NCBI GenBank assembly: GCA_000511875.1
Contig: AZIN01000003.1
Coordinates: 211,034-275,033, forward strand
Length of the DNA: 64,000 nucleotides
Origin: Gammaproteobacteria bacterium MOLA455
GTDB lineage: Bacteria > Pseudomonadota > Gammaproteobacteria > Pseudomonadales > Porticoccaceae
Direction of reading: 5' to 3'
In this document: positions 16,211 through 23,922 of the stretch, piece by piece
Position numbering within the stretch: the stretch's first letter is position 1
How the letters are laid out: every line of letters begins with the position of its first letter
Program-made: the position numbers and the translations under genes
Notes under the pieces: generated by a model
What the model was told of the DNA's origin: nothing
The model's input: only the letters and a program-made list of their open reading frames with translations
Databases searched by the model: none

Positions 16211-16987
16211 ATGAATATTACTCTGCTCACCAACCGTGACCTCCCAAGCCATGTGGCGCTTACTCAGTTGGTTGGTGTTCTTAGTCATCACAAGCTTTCG
16301 ATTTTTATTTCGGAAAAGGTCGGAGGTGATGTTGAGCTTCCGCAACCATTATTGGATATGGCGGCGTTTGAGAGAGAGGTGCTGGCTGATGGTCGACCTA
16401 GTTTTGATGAACTGGCGGCGTCTGCGGGTTGTCCGCTGCAAGGGTTTGCGGATATTGGCAATCGGGTTAATGGCCCAGAGGGTGTTGCGCGTATTCAGGC
16501 GACTGAGCCTGATCTGATTATTTCTCTGCGCTTTGGGTTGATTATCCGCGATGCGGTAATCGCGATTCCCAAACATGGGGTGATCAATCTTCACTCTGGT
16601 CTATTGCCGGATTACCGTGGGGTGATGGCAACCTTTAGAGCCATGCTCAATGGCGAGTCTGAGATTGCCTCGACGCTGCACTATATTCAAGACAGCGGTG
16701 TCGACACTGGCGATATTATTTCGACGGTGGCAGTTGCCGTAGAGCCGGATAAGTCCTATCTGTTAAATGTGCTGAATTTGTATGTTGGTGGCTGTCAGCA
16801 GATTGCTCAGGCGGTGGCGGCTATTGAGGCTGGCCAGCCGTTAACCGCAGTGCGGCAGCAGGGGCCGGCTGGGTATTTCAGCTTTCCTGATGAGGCGGAA
16901 CTGGCGCAATTCTCAGCTCTTGGCTATAGGTTGTTTACAGGGGCTGATACCGGTGGCGCAGATAGTCTTGTTAAGGCTTTTAATTAA
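16211..16987 (+). CDS. Formyltransferase-fold protein (Fmt/PurN-like N-terminal domain)
   Basis: A 258-residue protein related to methionyl-tRNA formyltransferase and other folate-dependent formyltransferases. The core signature GVINLHSGLLPDYRGVMATFRAML (Asn-x-His-x2-Leu-Leu-Pro-x-Tyr-Arg-Gly) and SGVDTGDII (catalytic Asp region) are present. It lacks the C-terminal tRNA-binding domain of Fmt and the 'GGGSN' start of PurN, so it is neither. Relatives act on sugar nucleotides or amino groups, but no substrate can be named. The stop codon sits at the start of a degenerate 12-bp repeat (AATTAAGCTGTT, AATCAAGTTATT, AATGAAGTGACA from 16982). It is followed by argG. Confidence 0.8.
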   Translation: MNITLLTNRDLPSHVALTQLVGVLSHHKLSIFISEKVGGDVELPQPLLDMAAFEREVLADGRPSFDELAASAGCPLQGFADIGNRVNGPEGVARIQATEPDLIISLRFGLIIRDAVIAIPKHGVINLHSGLLPDYRGVMATFRAMLNGESEIASTLHYIQDSGVDTGDIISTVAVAVEPDKSYLLNVLNLYVGGCQQIAQAVAAIEAGQPLTAVRQQGPAGYFSFPDEAELAQFSALGYRLFTGADTGGADSLVKAFN

Positions 16988-17115
16988 GCTGTTAATCAAG
17001 TTATTAATGAAGTGACAATTCGACCTCTCAACAATACTCGCCACAACCAATACTAAATCCCCCGCCATTAGGGTAAAATTCGCGCCTCGTTTTCTCCAGT
17101 AAAGGATTGTGCAAC

Positions 17116-18333
17116 GTGTCAGACGTTAAAAAAGTAGTTTTAGCCTATTCAGGCGGTTTGGATACTTCAGTTATTGTTAAGTGGCTGCAGGAAGAATATA
17201 ACTGTGAAGTAGTGACTTTCACGGCCGATATTGGGCAGGGTGAAGAAGTCGAACCCGCTCGCGCCAAAGCTGAAGCGCTGGGCGTAAAAGAGATCTATAT
17301 CGATGATTTGCGTGAAGAGTATGCCCGCGATTTTGTCTTCCCAATGTTCCGCGCCAACACCATCTACGAAGGTGAATATCTGCTCGGTACCTCTATTGCC
17401 CGTCCGCTGATCGCCAAGCGACTGATTGAAATTGCCAACGAAACCGGCGCCGACACCATTTCTCACGGCGCGACCGGCAAAGGCAATGACCAGGTTCGTT
17501 TTGAACTGGGTGCCTACGCACTGAAGCCAGGTATCAAAGTGATTGCCCCATGGCGGGAATGGGATCTGAATTCCCGTGACAAGCTGATGGATTACTGTGC
17601 CAAGCACAATATTCCGGTTGAGATGAAGCGCGGTAAAAAATCACCCTTCTCTATGGATGCCAACCTGCTGCACATCTCCTACGAAGGTGGCAACTTGGAA
17701 GATCCTTGGTCCGAAGCCGAAGACGATATGTGGCGCTGGACTGTTTCTCCTGAGGAAGCGCCAGACGAAGCCTGTTATATGACCATCAGCTTTAAGAAGG
17801 GCGACATTGTTGCCATCGATGGCGAAGACATGTCTCCGGCCACAGTGATTGAATATTTAAACAAGGTTGCCGGCGCACATGGTGTTGGTCGTCTGGATAT
17901 AGTTGAGAACCGCTACGTCGGCATGAAATCACGCGGCTGTTACGAGACTCCAGCTGGCACTGTGATGATGAAGGCGCACCGGGCAATTGAATCCATTACT
18001 CTAGATCGCGAAGTTGCCCATATGAAAGATGAGTTGATGCCACGCTACGCCAAGCTGATTTATAACGGTTACTGGTGGGCACCTGAGCGTCTGATGTTGC
18101 AGACGGCTATTGATCAGAGCCAGGAGCCGGTCAACGGTGATGTGCGTATTAAACTCTATAAGGGCAGTGTTTCTGTTGTCGGTCGCAAGTCTGATGACAG
18201 CCTATTTGATGCCAATATTGCTACCTTTGACGATGATGGTGGCGCTTACAATCAGGCTGATGCTGAAGGCTTTATCAAGCTCAATGCACTGCGTTTGCGC
18301 ATTGCTGCCAATAAAGGTCGCGATATTCTCTAA
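17116..18333 (+). CDS. argG: Argininosuccinate synthase
   Basis: Joins citrulline and aspartate with ATP to give argininosuccinate in arginine synthesis. The N-terminal ATP pyrophosphatase loop AYSGGLDTS, the [15 protein letters not shown] segment, and the C-terminal synthetase domain ([19 protein letters not shown]) are all intact. The product is 405 residues. I choose the GTG at 17116 (VSDVKK), nine bases after AAAGGA; an in-frame TTG at 17107 lies too close to that site. A hairpin terminator follows. Confidence 0.97.
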   Translation: MSDVKKVVLAYSGGLDTSVIVKWLQEEYNCEVVTFTADIGQGEEVEPARAKAEALGVKEIYIDDLREEYARDFVFPMFRANTIYEGEYLLGTSIARPLIAKRLIEIANETGADTISHGATGKGNDQVRFELGAYALKPGIKVIAPWREWDLNSRDKLMDYCAKHNIPVEMKRGKKSPFSMDANLLHISYEGGNLEDPWSEAEDDMWRWTVSPEEAPDEACYMTISFKKGDIVAIDGEDMSPATVIEYLNKVAGAHGVGRLDIVENRYVGMKSRGCYETPAGTVMMKAHRAIESITLDREVAHMKDELMPRYAKLIYNGYWWAPERLMLQTAIDQSQEPVNGDVRIKLYKGSVSVVGRKSDDSLFDANIATFDDDGGAYNQADAEGFIKLNALRLRIAANKGRDIL

Positions 18334-18364
18334 TATCTAATTAGGCCTGTTGTAGCAACATCCT

Positions 18365-18403
18365 AAAAATCTCTGTCGCCTATTTCGGTGGCAGAGATTT
18401 TTT
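18365..18403 (+). terminator. Rho-independent terminator of argG
   Basis: AAAAATCTCTG (18365-18375) pairs with CAGAGATTTTT (18392-18402), with a GC-containing middle and a T-run after. It lies 32 bases past the argG stop and directly before the FNR-type box. Confidence 0.85.
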
Positions 18404-18407
18404 GTTT

Positions 18408-18421
18408 TTGATCCAAATCAA
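18408..18421 (+). promoter_or_regulatory. Perfect FNR/Anr box upstream of ccoN
   Basis: TTGATCCAAATCAA matches the FNR/Anr consensus TTGAT-N4-ATCAA at every fixed position. It lies about 146 bases before the ccoN ATG, as expected for low-oxygen induction of a cbb3 oxidase operon. Confidence 0.85.
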
Positions 18422-18566
18422 AGCGATTAAAAACCCCTAATAACAAGACTCTCTGTGCCGACGCAGGCCATAAAAAACTGTCTATGCTTTTAGCGTACTT
18501 GCGCTTTAGGCTCTCCCTTGTGGCGCTTATCCATAATTCAATAATGCTAAGTCTCAGGGAAGCAGT

Positions 18567-20003
18567 ATGAGTAATCAAAACTCCTCTGGCGTTCTGCCGC
18601 AATACAACAACAAAGTCGTCAAACAATTCGCCATCATGACAGTGGTCTGGGGCATTGTTGGCATGTTGGTTGGCGTTGTTTTGGCAGCACAGCTGGTCTG
18701 GCCGGAACTCAATTTTGGCCCCTGGTTTCACTTTGGACGCCTGCGGCCTCTGCACACCAACGCAGTGATCTTCGCCTTTGGTGGCTGCGCACTGTTCGCC
18801 TCAAGTTATTACGTGGTGCAGCGTACTTCTCAGTCTGCTCTGATCTCAGATCGATTGGCTGCCTTTCACTTTTGGGGATGGCAGCTGGTGATTGTGGCGG
18901 CGGCGATTACTTTGCCTTTGGGACTGACTTCATCCAAAGAGTACGCCGAGCTTGAGTGGCCTATAGATATTTTGATTACGCTGGTCTGGGTCTGTTACGC
19001 AATAGTCTTTTTCGGCACCATTGTTAAGCGCCGAGTAAAGCATATCTATGTCGCCAATTGGTTCTTCGGCGCCTTTATTATTGCCGTGGCTGTACTGCAT
19101 ATAGTCAATAGTTTGGCGGTGCCCGTCAGTTGGTTTAAGTCTTATTCCATCTTTCCGGGCACCATCGATGCCATGGTTCAGTGGTGGTATGGGCACAATG
19201 CGGTGGGCTTCTTTTTGACTGCAGGATTCCTTGGCATGATGTATTACTTTGTGCCCAAGCAGGCGGAGCGGCCGATCTATTCCTATCGATTATCGATCGT
19301 TCATTTCTGGGCGCTGATTGCGATCTATATTTGGGCTGGCCCCCATCATCTGCACTATTCGACCCTGCCGGACTGGGCTCAGAGCCTTGGTATGGTGATG
19401 TCGATCCTGCTCTTGGCACCTTCCTGGGGCGGCATGATCAACGGCATGATGACGTTGTCCGGTGCTTGGCATAAGTTGCGCACTGATCCGACTCTAAGGT
19501 TTCTGGTGGTGTCTCTTTCTTTTTACGGCATGTCGACCTTCGAGGGACCGATGATGGCAATTAAGACGGTAAATGCTCTGTCCCACAATACCGACTGGAC
19601 TATTGGTCATGTGCACTCCGGCGCTCTGGGTTGGGTGGCGATGATCTCGATTGGTTGCCTCTACCATTTATTCCCGCGCCTTTACGGCAAGAAAAAAATG
19701 TTCAGTGAAAATCTAATCAATGTGCACTTTTGGATGTCGACTGTAGGCACTGTGCTCTATATCGCTTCGATGTGGGTCAATGGCATCGCTCAGGGTTTGA
19801 TGTGGCGAGCATTTAATAGTGACGGCAGTCTGACCTACAGTTTTGTCGAGTCGGTGGAGGCCAGTTACCCCGGTTATTTTGTACGTTTTATTGGCGGCAC
19901 AATCTTTTTTATCGGCATGTTGCTGATGGCCTATAACGTTTGGAAAACTATCGAAGATAAGCAGCCCCAGGCGCAGAATATTGAAGGAGCGGCTCATGCC
20001 TAG
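18567..20003 (+). CDS. ccoN: cbb3-type cytochrome c oxidase subunit I
   Basis: The catalytic haem-copper subunit of the high-affinity terminal oxidase, in the inner membrane. The 478-residue, twelve-helix sequence has the conserved histidines ([14 protein letters not shown] for low-spin haem; [27 protein letters not shown] for Cu[25 protein letters not shown]). It starts at ATG 18567 after AGGGAAG and begins the ccoNOQP operon. Its end overlaps ccoO by eight bases. Confidence 0.97.
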   Translation: MSNQNSSGVLPQYNNKVVKQFAIMTVVWGIVGMLVGVVLAAQLVWPELNFGPWFHFGRLRPLHTNAVIFAFGGCALFASSYYVVQRTSQSALISDRLAAFHFWGWQLVIVAAAITLPLGLTSSKEYAELEWPIDILITLVWVCYAIVFFGTIVKRRVKHIYVANWFFGAFIIAVAVLHIVNSLAVPVSWFKSYSIFPGTIDAMVQWWYGHNAVGFFLTAGFLGMMYYFVPKQAERPIYSYRLSIVHFWALIAIYIWAGPHHLHYSTLPDWAQSLGMVMSILLLAPSWGGMINGMMTLSGAWHKLRTDPTLRFLVVSLSFYGMSTFEGPMMAIKTVNALSHNTDWTIGHVHSGALGWVAMISIGCLYHLFPRLYGKKKMFSENLINVHFWMSTVGTVLYIASMWVNGIAQGLMWRAFNSDGSLTYSFVESVEASYPGYFVRFIGGTIFFIGMLLMAYNVWKTIEDKQPQAQNIEGAAHA

Positions 20004-20610
20004 TAAACATTCAATTATTGAGAAAAACATTGGCCTGATGATTGTGTTGATTATTGTGGCAATTAGTTTTGGTGGTCTCGCACAAATAGTGCCGCTGTTT
20101 TTTTCCACTGATACCACTGAACCCATCGATGGGTTGATGCCGCTGCCTGCTCTTGCCCTAGAGGGGCGTGATATCTATATTCGCGAAGGCTGTCATGTTT
20201 GCCATACGCAGATGATTCGGCCGTTTCGTTCTGAGACCGAGCGCTATGGTCACTACAGTGTTGCCGGCGAGCAGGTTTATGAGCACCCGTTCCTCTGGGG
20301 TTCAAAACGCACCGGGCCAGACTTAGCTCGGGTAGGCCAGCGCTACAGCGACGACTGGCATCGAGTACATCTGAATAATCCTCGCGATGTGGTGCCTGTC
20401 TCCAATATGCCAGCCTTCCCGTGGCTGTTTGATAATCAGCTAGATGGCTCCGACACCGCCGCTAAAATGCGGGCCCTACGCAGTGTCGGCGTTCCCTATA
20501 CGGACAAGGATATTGAAGGTGCTGAAGCAGATGTGAACGGCTACAGCGAAATGGATGCACTGATTGTTTATCTGCAACAGCTGGGCACATTGATCCAGAA
20601 GAAGCGCTGA
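19996..20610 (+). CDS. ccoO: cbb3-type cytochrome c oxidase subunit II (monohaem)
   Basis: Membrane-anchored cytochrome c that passes electrons to CcoN. One N-terminal membrane helix ([20 protein letters not shown]) is followed by the haem site CHVCH and the family sequence [35 protein letters not shown] and the distal Met region ([10 protein letters not shown]) follow. ATG 19996 follows GAAGGAG and overlaps the ccoN stop; a TTG at 19981 is less likely. Confidence 0.97.
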   Translation: MPSKHSIIEKNIGLMIVLIIVAISFGGLAQIVPLFFSTDTTEPIDGLMPLPALALEGRDIYIREGCHVCHTQMIRPFRSETERYGHYSVAGEQVYEHPFLWGSKRTGPDLARVGQRYSDDWHRVHLNNPRDVVPVSNMPAFPWLFDNQLDGSDTAAKMRALRSVGVPYTDKDIEGAEADVNGYSEMDALIVYLQQLGTLIQKKR

Positions 20611-20616
20611 GGACAT

Positions 20617-20841
20617 ATGGATATAGGAATCTTGCAGGGAATAGGTACTGTCTTGGCCATGGCCGCGTTCATTGGGGTCTGCGTCTGGGCTTGGAGTTCA
20701 AAAAATAAACAGCGCTTTGACGACGCTGCACAGCTGCCGTTTATGAATGATTTAGGTGCTGATAGTTCGGACCTTAGGAACTCAGAAACTAACAAGATTA
20801 AAAACAGCCAAGAGGATCAGGGAAGACAAAACCATGAGTGA
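20617..20841 (+). CDS. ccoQ: cbb3 oxidase accessory subunit
   Basis: A short protein with one membrane helix (GIGTVLAMAAFIGVCVWAWSS) followed by the typical QRFDDAAQLPF motif of CcoQ, which stabilises the oxidase. At 74 residues it is a little longer than usual, with a polar tail (SETNKIKNSQEDQGR). It overlaps ccoP by eight bases. Confidence 0.9.
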   Translation: MDIGILQGIGTVLAMAAFIGVCVWAWSSKNKQRFDDAAQLPFMNDLGADSSDLRNSETNKIKNSQEDQGRQNHE

Positions 20842-21754
20842 TTTTTGGAGTATCTGGATCAGTGTAATAACCTTCGTCGTTATATTGGGCAGCGTCTGGT
20901 TGTTGATGGCCAATCGCAAAATCGACGTAAAAGGCGATTTGGCCGAGGGCGAAACCCCTAAAACCGGGCACGTCTACGATGGCATTGAAGAGTATGACAA
21001 CCCACTGCCGGCCTGGTGGTTCTGGATGTTTATTGCCAGTGCGGTGTTTTCTCTCGTCTATCTTCTGCTCTACCCTGGACTGGGAAACTACAAAGGTCTG
21101 CTTGGTTGGACTCAGGAGGGTCAGTGGCAAGAGCGAGTGGATAGCGCCAACCTTGTACTCGACGAGCAATACAAAATTTATTCAGCCACCGCGATTGACG
21201 ATTTGGCCGCCGACCCTGCAGCACTGCGAATGGGGCGTCGTTTGTTTAATAATAATTGCTCACTGTGCCATGGTATAGGTGGAGTTGGCGCCAACGGATT
21301 TCCTGATCTCAGTGATAGCGACTGGCTCTATGGTGGTTCTGCCGAGGCCATTATTCACTCCATAACCCAGGGTCGACAGGGCGTCATGCCCGCTTGGGGT
21401 GCGGCTTTGGGCGATCGCGGCGTCGAGGATGTGGCCGACTTTGTTATGAGCCTCAGTGGGTTGCCCTTTGATATGCAGCGCGCCGCGCGCGGTGCCAGCC
21501 AGTACCAACTGTTTTGTGTCAGTTGCCACGGCCGAGACGGCGGCGGTATACAGGCCCTGGGTGCGCCCAATCTCAAAGATAATATCTGGCTCTACAATCA
21601 AGCTGATACCAGTTTGTTGGAAAATATCCGCCACAGTATTCGAAATGGTCGCAACGGTGCTATGCCAAACCATAGAGAAAAACTGCGTCCGGAGAAAATT
21701 CATCTTATCAGTGCCTATGTTTACAGCCTGTCTCAGACTAACCAACAGCCCTGA
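20834..21754 (+). CDS. ccoP: cbb3-type cytochrome c oxidase dihaem subunit III
   Basis: Dihaem electron-entry subunit. The start at ATG 20834 gives MSDFWSIWISVITFVVILG, a normal CcoP N-terminus; an ATG-less upstream extension would only run through ccoQ. Two haem c sites are seen (CSLCH and CVSCH), each followed by its Met-ligand region. Also visible are the membrane helix WWFWMFIASAVFSLVYLLLYP and the HVYDGIEEYDNPLP signature. The last codons and stop lie in the first of seven 18-bp tandem repeats that fill the gap to ccoG. Confidence 0.96.
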   Translation: MSDFWSIWISVITFVVILGSVWLLMANRKIDVKGDLAEGETPKTGHVYDGIEEYDNPLPAWWFWMFIASAVFSLVYLLLYPGLGNYKGLLGWTQEGQWQERVDSANLVLDEQYKIYSATAIDDLAADPAALRMGRRLFNNNCSLCHGIGGVGANGFPDLSDSDWLYGGSAEAIIHSITQGRQGVMPAWGAALGDRGVEDVADFVMSLSGLPFDMQRAARGASQYQLFCVSCHGRDGGGIQALGAPNLKDNIWLYNQADTSLLENIRHSIRNGRNGAMPNHREKLRPEKIHLISAYVYSLSQTNQQP

Positions 21755-21868
21755 GCGGATAAACAGCCCTGAGCCAATAAACAGCCCTGAGCGGGTATAT
21801 AGCCCTGAGCGGGTAAACAGCTCTGAGCGGATAAACAGCCCTGAGCCAATAAACAGCTTGAGCCAATC
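21744..21868 (+). repeat. Seven 18-bp tandem units between ccoP and ccoG
   Basis: Units of 18 bp (consensus AACAGCCCTGAGCGGATA, with GCCAATA and GCGGGTA variants) start at 21744, 21762, 21780, 21798, 21816 and 21834, plus a 17-bp unit at 21852. The ccoP TGA stop (21752-21754) lies in unit 1, and every later unit repeats a TGA in the same frame. There are no spacers, so this is not CRISPR. CTGAGC-rich units could also form weak hairpins. Confidence 0.97.
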
Positions 21869-21894
21869 AATGCATAGCCCAAAGAGTTCTTCCA

Positions 21895-23346
21895 ATGGAT
21901 AAAAAGCCTTCGTCTTTGCCATCTCAATCTGAGAGTGCGAAGCCGCAGGCGGCACCAGCCAATGAAGCCATCCATGTACTCAATCTCTACCAAACCGCAG
22001 ACAAAATTTACACTCGCAGTCTCGAGGGTTTCTACCGCAGCCTAAGACGTTGGACCTGGATTCCAATGCTCGCCAGCTACTTTCTGATTCCCTGGTTAAA
22101 TATCAATGGCCGCCAAGCGGTTTGGTTCGACTTAGCAGAGCGTAAATTCCATATTTTTTGGCTGACCCTCTGGCCCCAAGATCTGCCTTTTCTGGCAGCG
22201 CTGCTGATTATTTCTGCATTTGGACTGTTCACCATTACCAATCTTGCTGGCCGTATTTGGTGCGGATTTTCCTGCCCGCAAACCGTCTGGACCAGTATGT
22301 TTATCGCCGTCGAAGAGTGGTTTGAGGGCGATCGTAACAAGCGCATCAAGTTGGACGCCCAGCCCTGGTCAGTCAACAAGCTCGCCCGCAAGAGTGCAGT
22401 GCAACTCTGCTGGCTGCTGATTTCTCTAGCTACGGGACTGACCTTTGTCGGGTACTTCAACCCTATCCGCGATTTGGTGCCGGATCTATTTCAGCTGAGT
22501 ATTAGTGGCGCAGCGCTTTTTTGGATACTGCTGTTTACTGCCCTGACCTGGGCTAATGCCGGGCTAATGCGCGAGCAGATCTGCCTCTATGTCTGCCCCT
22601 ACGCGCGTTTCCAATCGGTGATGTTCGACTCAGATACCTTGATTGTCTCCTATGACAAAGCTCGAGGAGAGCAGCGTGGATCACGAAAAATAAACCAGGA
22701 TCCAGGGCAGCTGGGTTTGGGAGACTGTGTCGATTGCACCCTCTGTGTTCAAGTCTGTCCCACCGGCATAGATATCCGCGATGGCCTGCAATATAAATGT
22801 ATTAGCTGTGGTCTCTGCATAGATGCCTGCAATACAGTAATGGATAAGATGCACTATCCCGCTGGGCTAATTAGTTTCACCACCGAAAACAGTCTTGAAA
22901 AAGGCACCAGATTTCGATTTCTGCGGCCGCGCTTAGTTGCTTATTTTGCGGTGCTAATTTTGATGTGCTCGGTGTTTGTCTATGAGGTCGGCTCTCGGGT
23001 AGCCCTAGAGATCGACGTCGTTCGCGATCGCAATATGCTCTATAGAGTGACCGAAGAGGGCTTTGTGGAAAATAGCTATAAGTTAAAAATCAACAATATG
23101 GACCAGCGCGATCATCAGTACAGCATCAGTATTACCAGTGACCAAGAGTTAATCTATCGCGGCCAATCCGAGGTCAGTGTGGCCGAAGAGGAGGCTGTGG
23201 AGATGTTAGTGCGCCTATTGCTGCCCATAGATCAGATTACAGAGACCAATGGGGAAGTCGAATTTGTTGTTACCGCGACCACCGACGCAGCGCTGCAAAA
23301 CAGCGAAAAAAGTCGCTTTATTGCACCACTTAAAAACACCAATTGA
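21895..23346 (+). CDS. ccoG: cbb3 oxidase assembly ferredoxin-like protein
   Basis: CcoG/RdxA/FixG membrane iron-sulphur protein, implicated in reducing copper for cbb3 oxidase assembly. About five membrane helices are interleaved with WCGFSCPQTVW and CLYVCPYARFQ. Two 4Fe-4S clusters are in CVDCTLCVQVCPTGIDIRDG and CISCGLCIDAC. A C-terminal periplasmic Ig-like domain follows the last helix. At 483 residues it is a normal size. Confidence 0.96.
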   Translation: MDKKPSSLPSQSESAKPQAAPANEAIHVLNLYQTADKIYTRSLEGFYRSLRRWTWIPMLASYFLIPWLNINGRQAVWFDLAERKFHIFWLTLWPQDLPFLAALLIISAFGLFTITNLAGRIWCGFSCPQTVWTSMFIAVEEWFEGDRNKRIKLDAQPWSVNKLARKSAVQLCWLLISLATGLTFVGYFNPIRDLVPDLFQLSISGAALFWILLFTALTWANAGLMREQICLYVCPYARFQSVMFDSDTLIVSYDKARGEQRGSRKINQDPGQLGLGDCVDCTLCVQVCPTGIDIRDGLQYKCISCGLCIDACNTVMDKMHYPAGLISFTTENSLEKGTRFRFLRPRLVAYFAVLILMCSVFVYEVGSRVALEIDVVRDRNMLYRVTEEGFVENSYKLKINNMDQRDHQYSISITSDQELIYRGQSEVSVAEEEAVEMLVRLLLPIDQITETNGEVEFVVTATTDAALQNSEKSRFIAPLKNTN

Positions 23347-23355
23347 GGCAGCCCT

Positions 23356-23922
23356 ATGGATCATCGGTCAACTGATAATAGTCTTCAGGAGCAGCCTCCC
23401 TGGTATCGCCAATTTTGGCCATGGTTCTTGATTGCGCTGCCCCTGTGCGTGGTTATCGCGGGTTTAAATATGCTCTATATAGCCCTCAAATATCCTCATA
23501 GTATGGTTGATGACGAGTACTACAAAGAGGGCCTGGCGATTAATCAGTCTCTGGATCAAGACCGCCGAGCTGTCCAGTTAAACTTATCAGCAGAGATTAT
23601 TTTTCGGCCATTGAACGGCAGCGATACTACGCAGCTAGAGGTCAACCTGTCAGGTCTGGAGAGCTACCCCGCGGAGTTAACCCTGTTGCTACTGCACCCC
23701 GGCAGTCGGTCGCTGGACCAAAATCTGGGTCTAAAGCAACTTGCGGCGGGGCGCTACAGCGCCCAACTTACTGGACAATATCAACATCGTTACTATTTGC
23801 GCCTGCAGCCGATCGATAAACGTTGGCGCTTAAATGGAACAATTGATTTTCAGGATGGGGGTGGAACGGCCACGAGCGAATTAACAGCCATGAGCGAATT
23901 AAAGGCTCTCAACGCAAAATGA
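23356..23922 (+). CDS. ccoH: FixH/CcoH family protein
   Basis: Inner-membrane protein needed for cbb3 oxidase assembly. One membrane helix (WPWFLIALPLCVVIAGLNMLYIALK) is followed by the family motif MVDDEYYKEGLAINQSLDQDR and a periplasmic beta domain. Its C-terminus contains two in-frame 18-bp units (TATSEL, TAMSEL) and a third diverged one. The stop overlaps the ccoI start by four bases (ATGA). Confidence 0.92.
   Translation: MDHRSTDNSLQEQPPWYRQFWPWFLIALPLCVVIAGLNMLYIALKYPHSMVDDEYYKEGLAINQSLDQDRRAVQLNLSAEIIFRPLNGSDTTQLEVNLSGLESYPAELTLLLLHPGSRSLDQNLGLKQLAAGRYSAQLTGQYQHRYYLRLQPIDKRWRLNGTIDFQDGGGTATSELTAMSELKALNAK
23866..23919 (+). repeat. 18-bp in-frame repeat at the ccoH 3' end
   Basis: ACGGCCACGAGCGAATTA (23866-23883) is followed by ACAGCCATGAGCGAATTA (23884-23901) and a diverged third unit up to the TGA stop. 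It encodes repeated six-residue units beyond the conserved FixH domain. Confidence 0.85.

Noticed and set aside
16211-16987. Methionyl-tRNA formyltransferase (fmt)
   Set aside because: It is about 50 residues shorter, lacks the C-terminal tRNA-binding domain, and has no def/rsmB neighbours.
21744-21868. CRISPR-like regular repeats
   Set aside because: Units are 18 bp and directly adjacent with no spacers, and no cas genes are near.
21260-21955. Long minus-strand ORF (231 codons) across the ccoP-ccoG gap encoding repeated six-residue units
   Set aside because: It lies antisense to ccoP and its repeats simply reflect the 18-bp DNA array read in an open frame; there is no ribosome binding site or family likeness.
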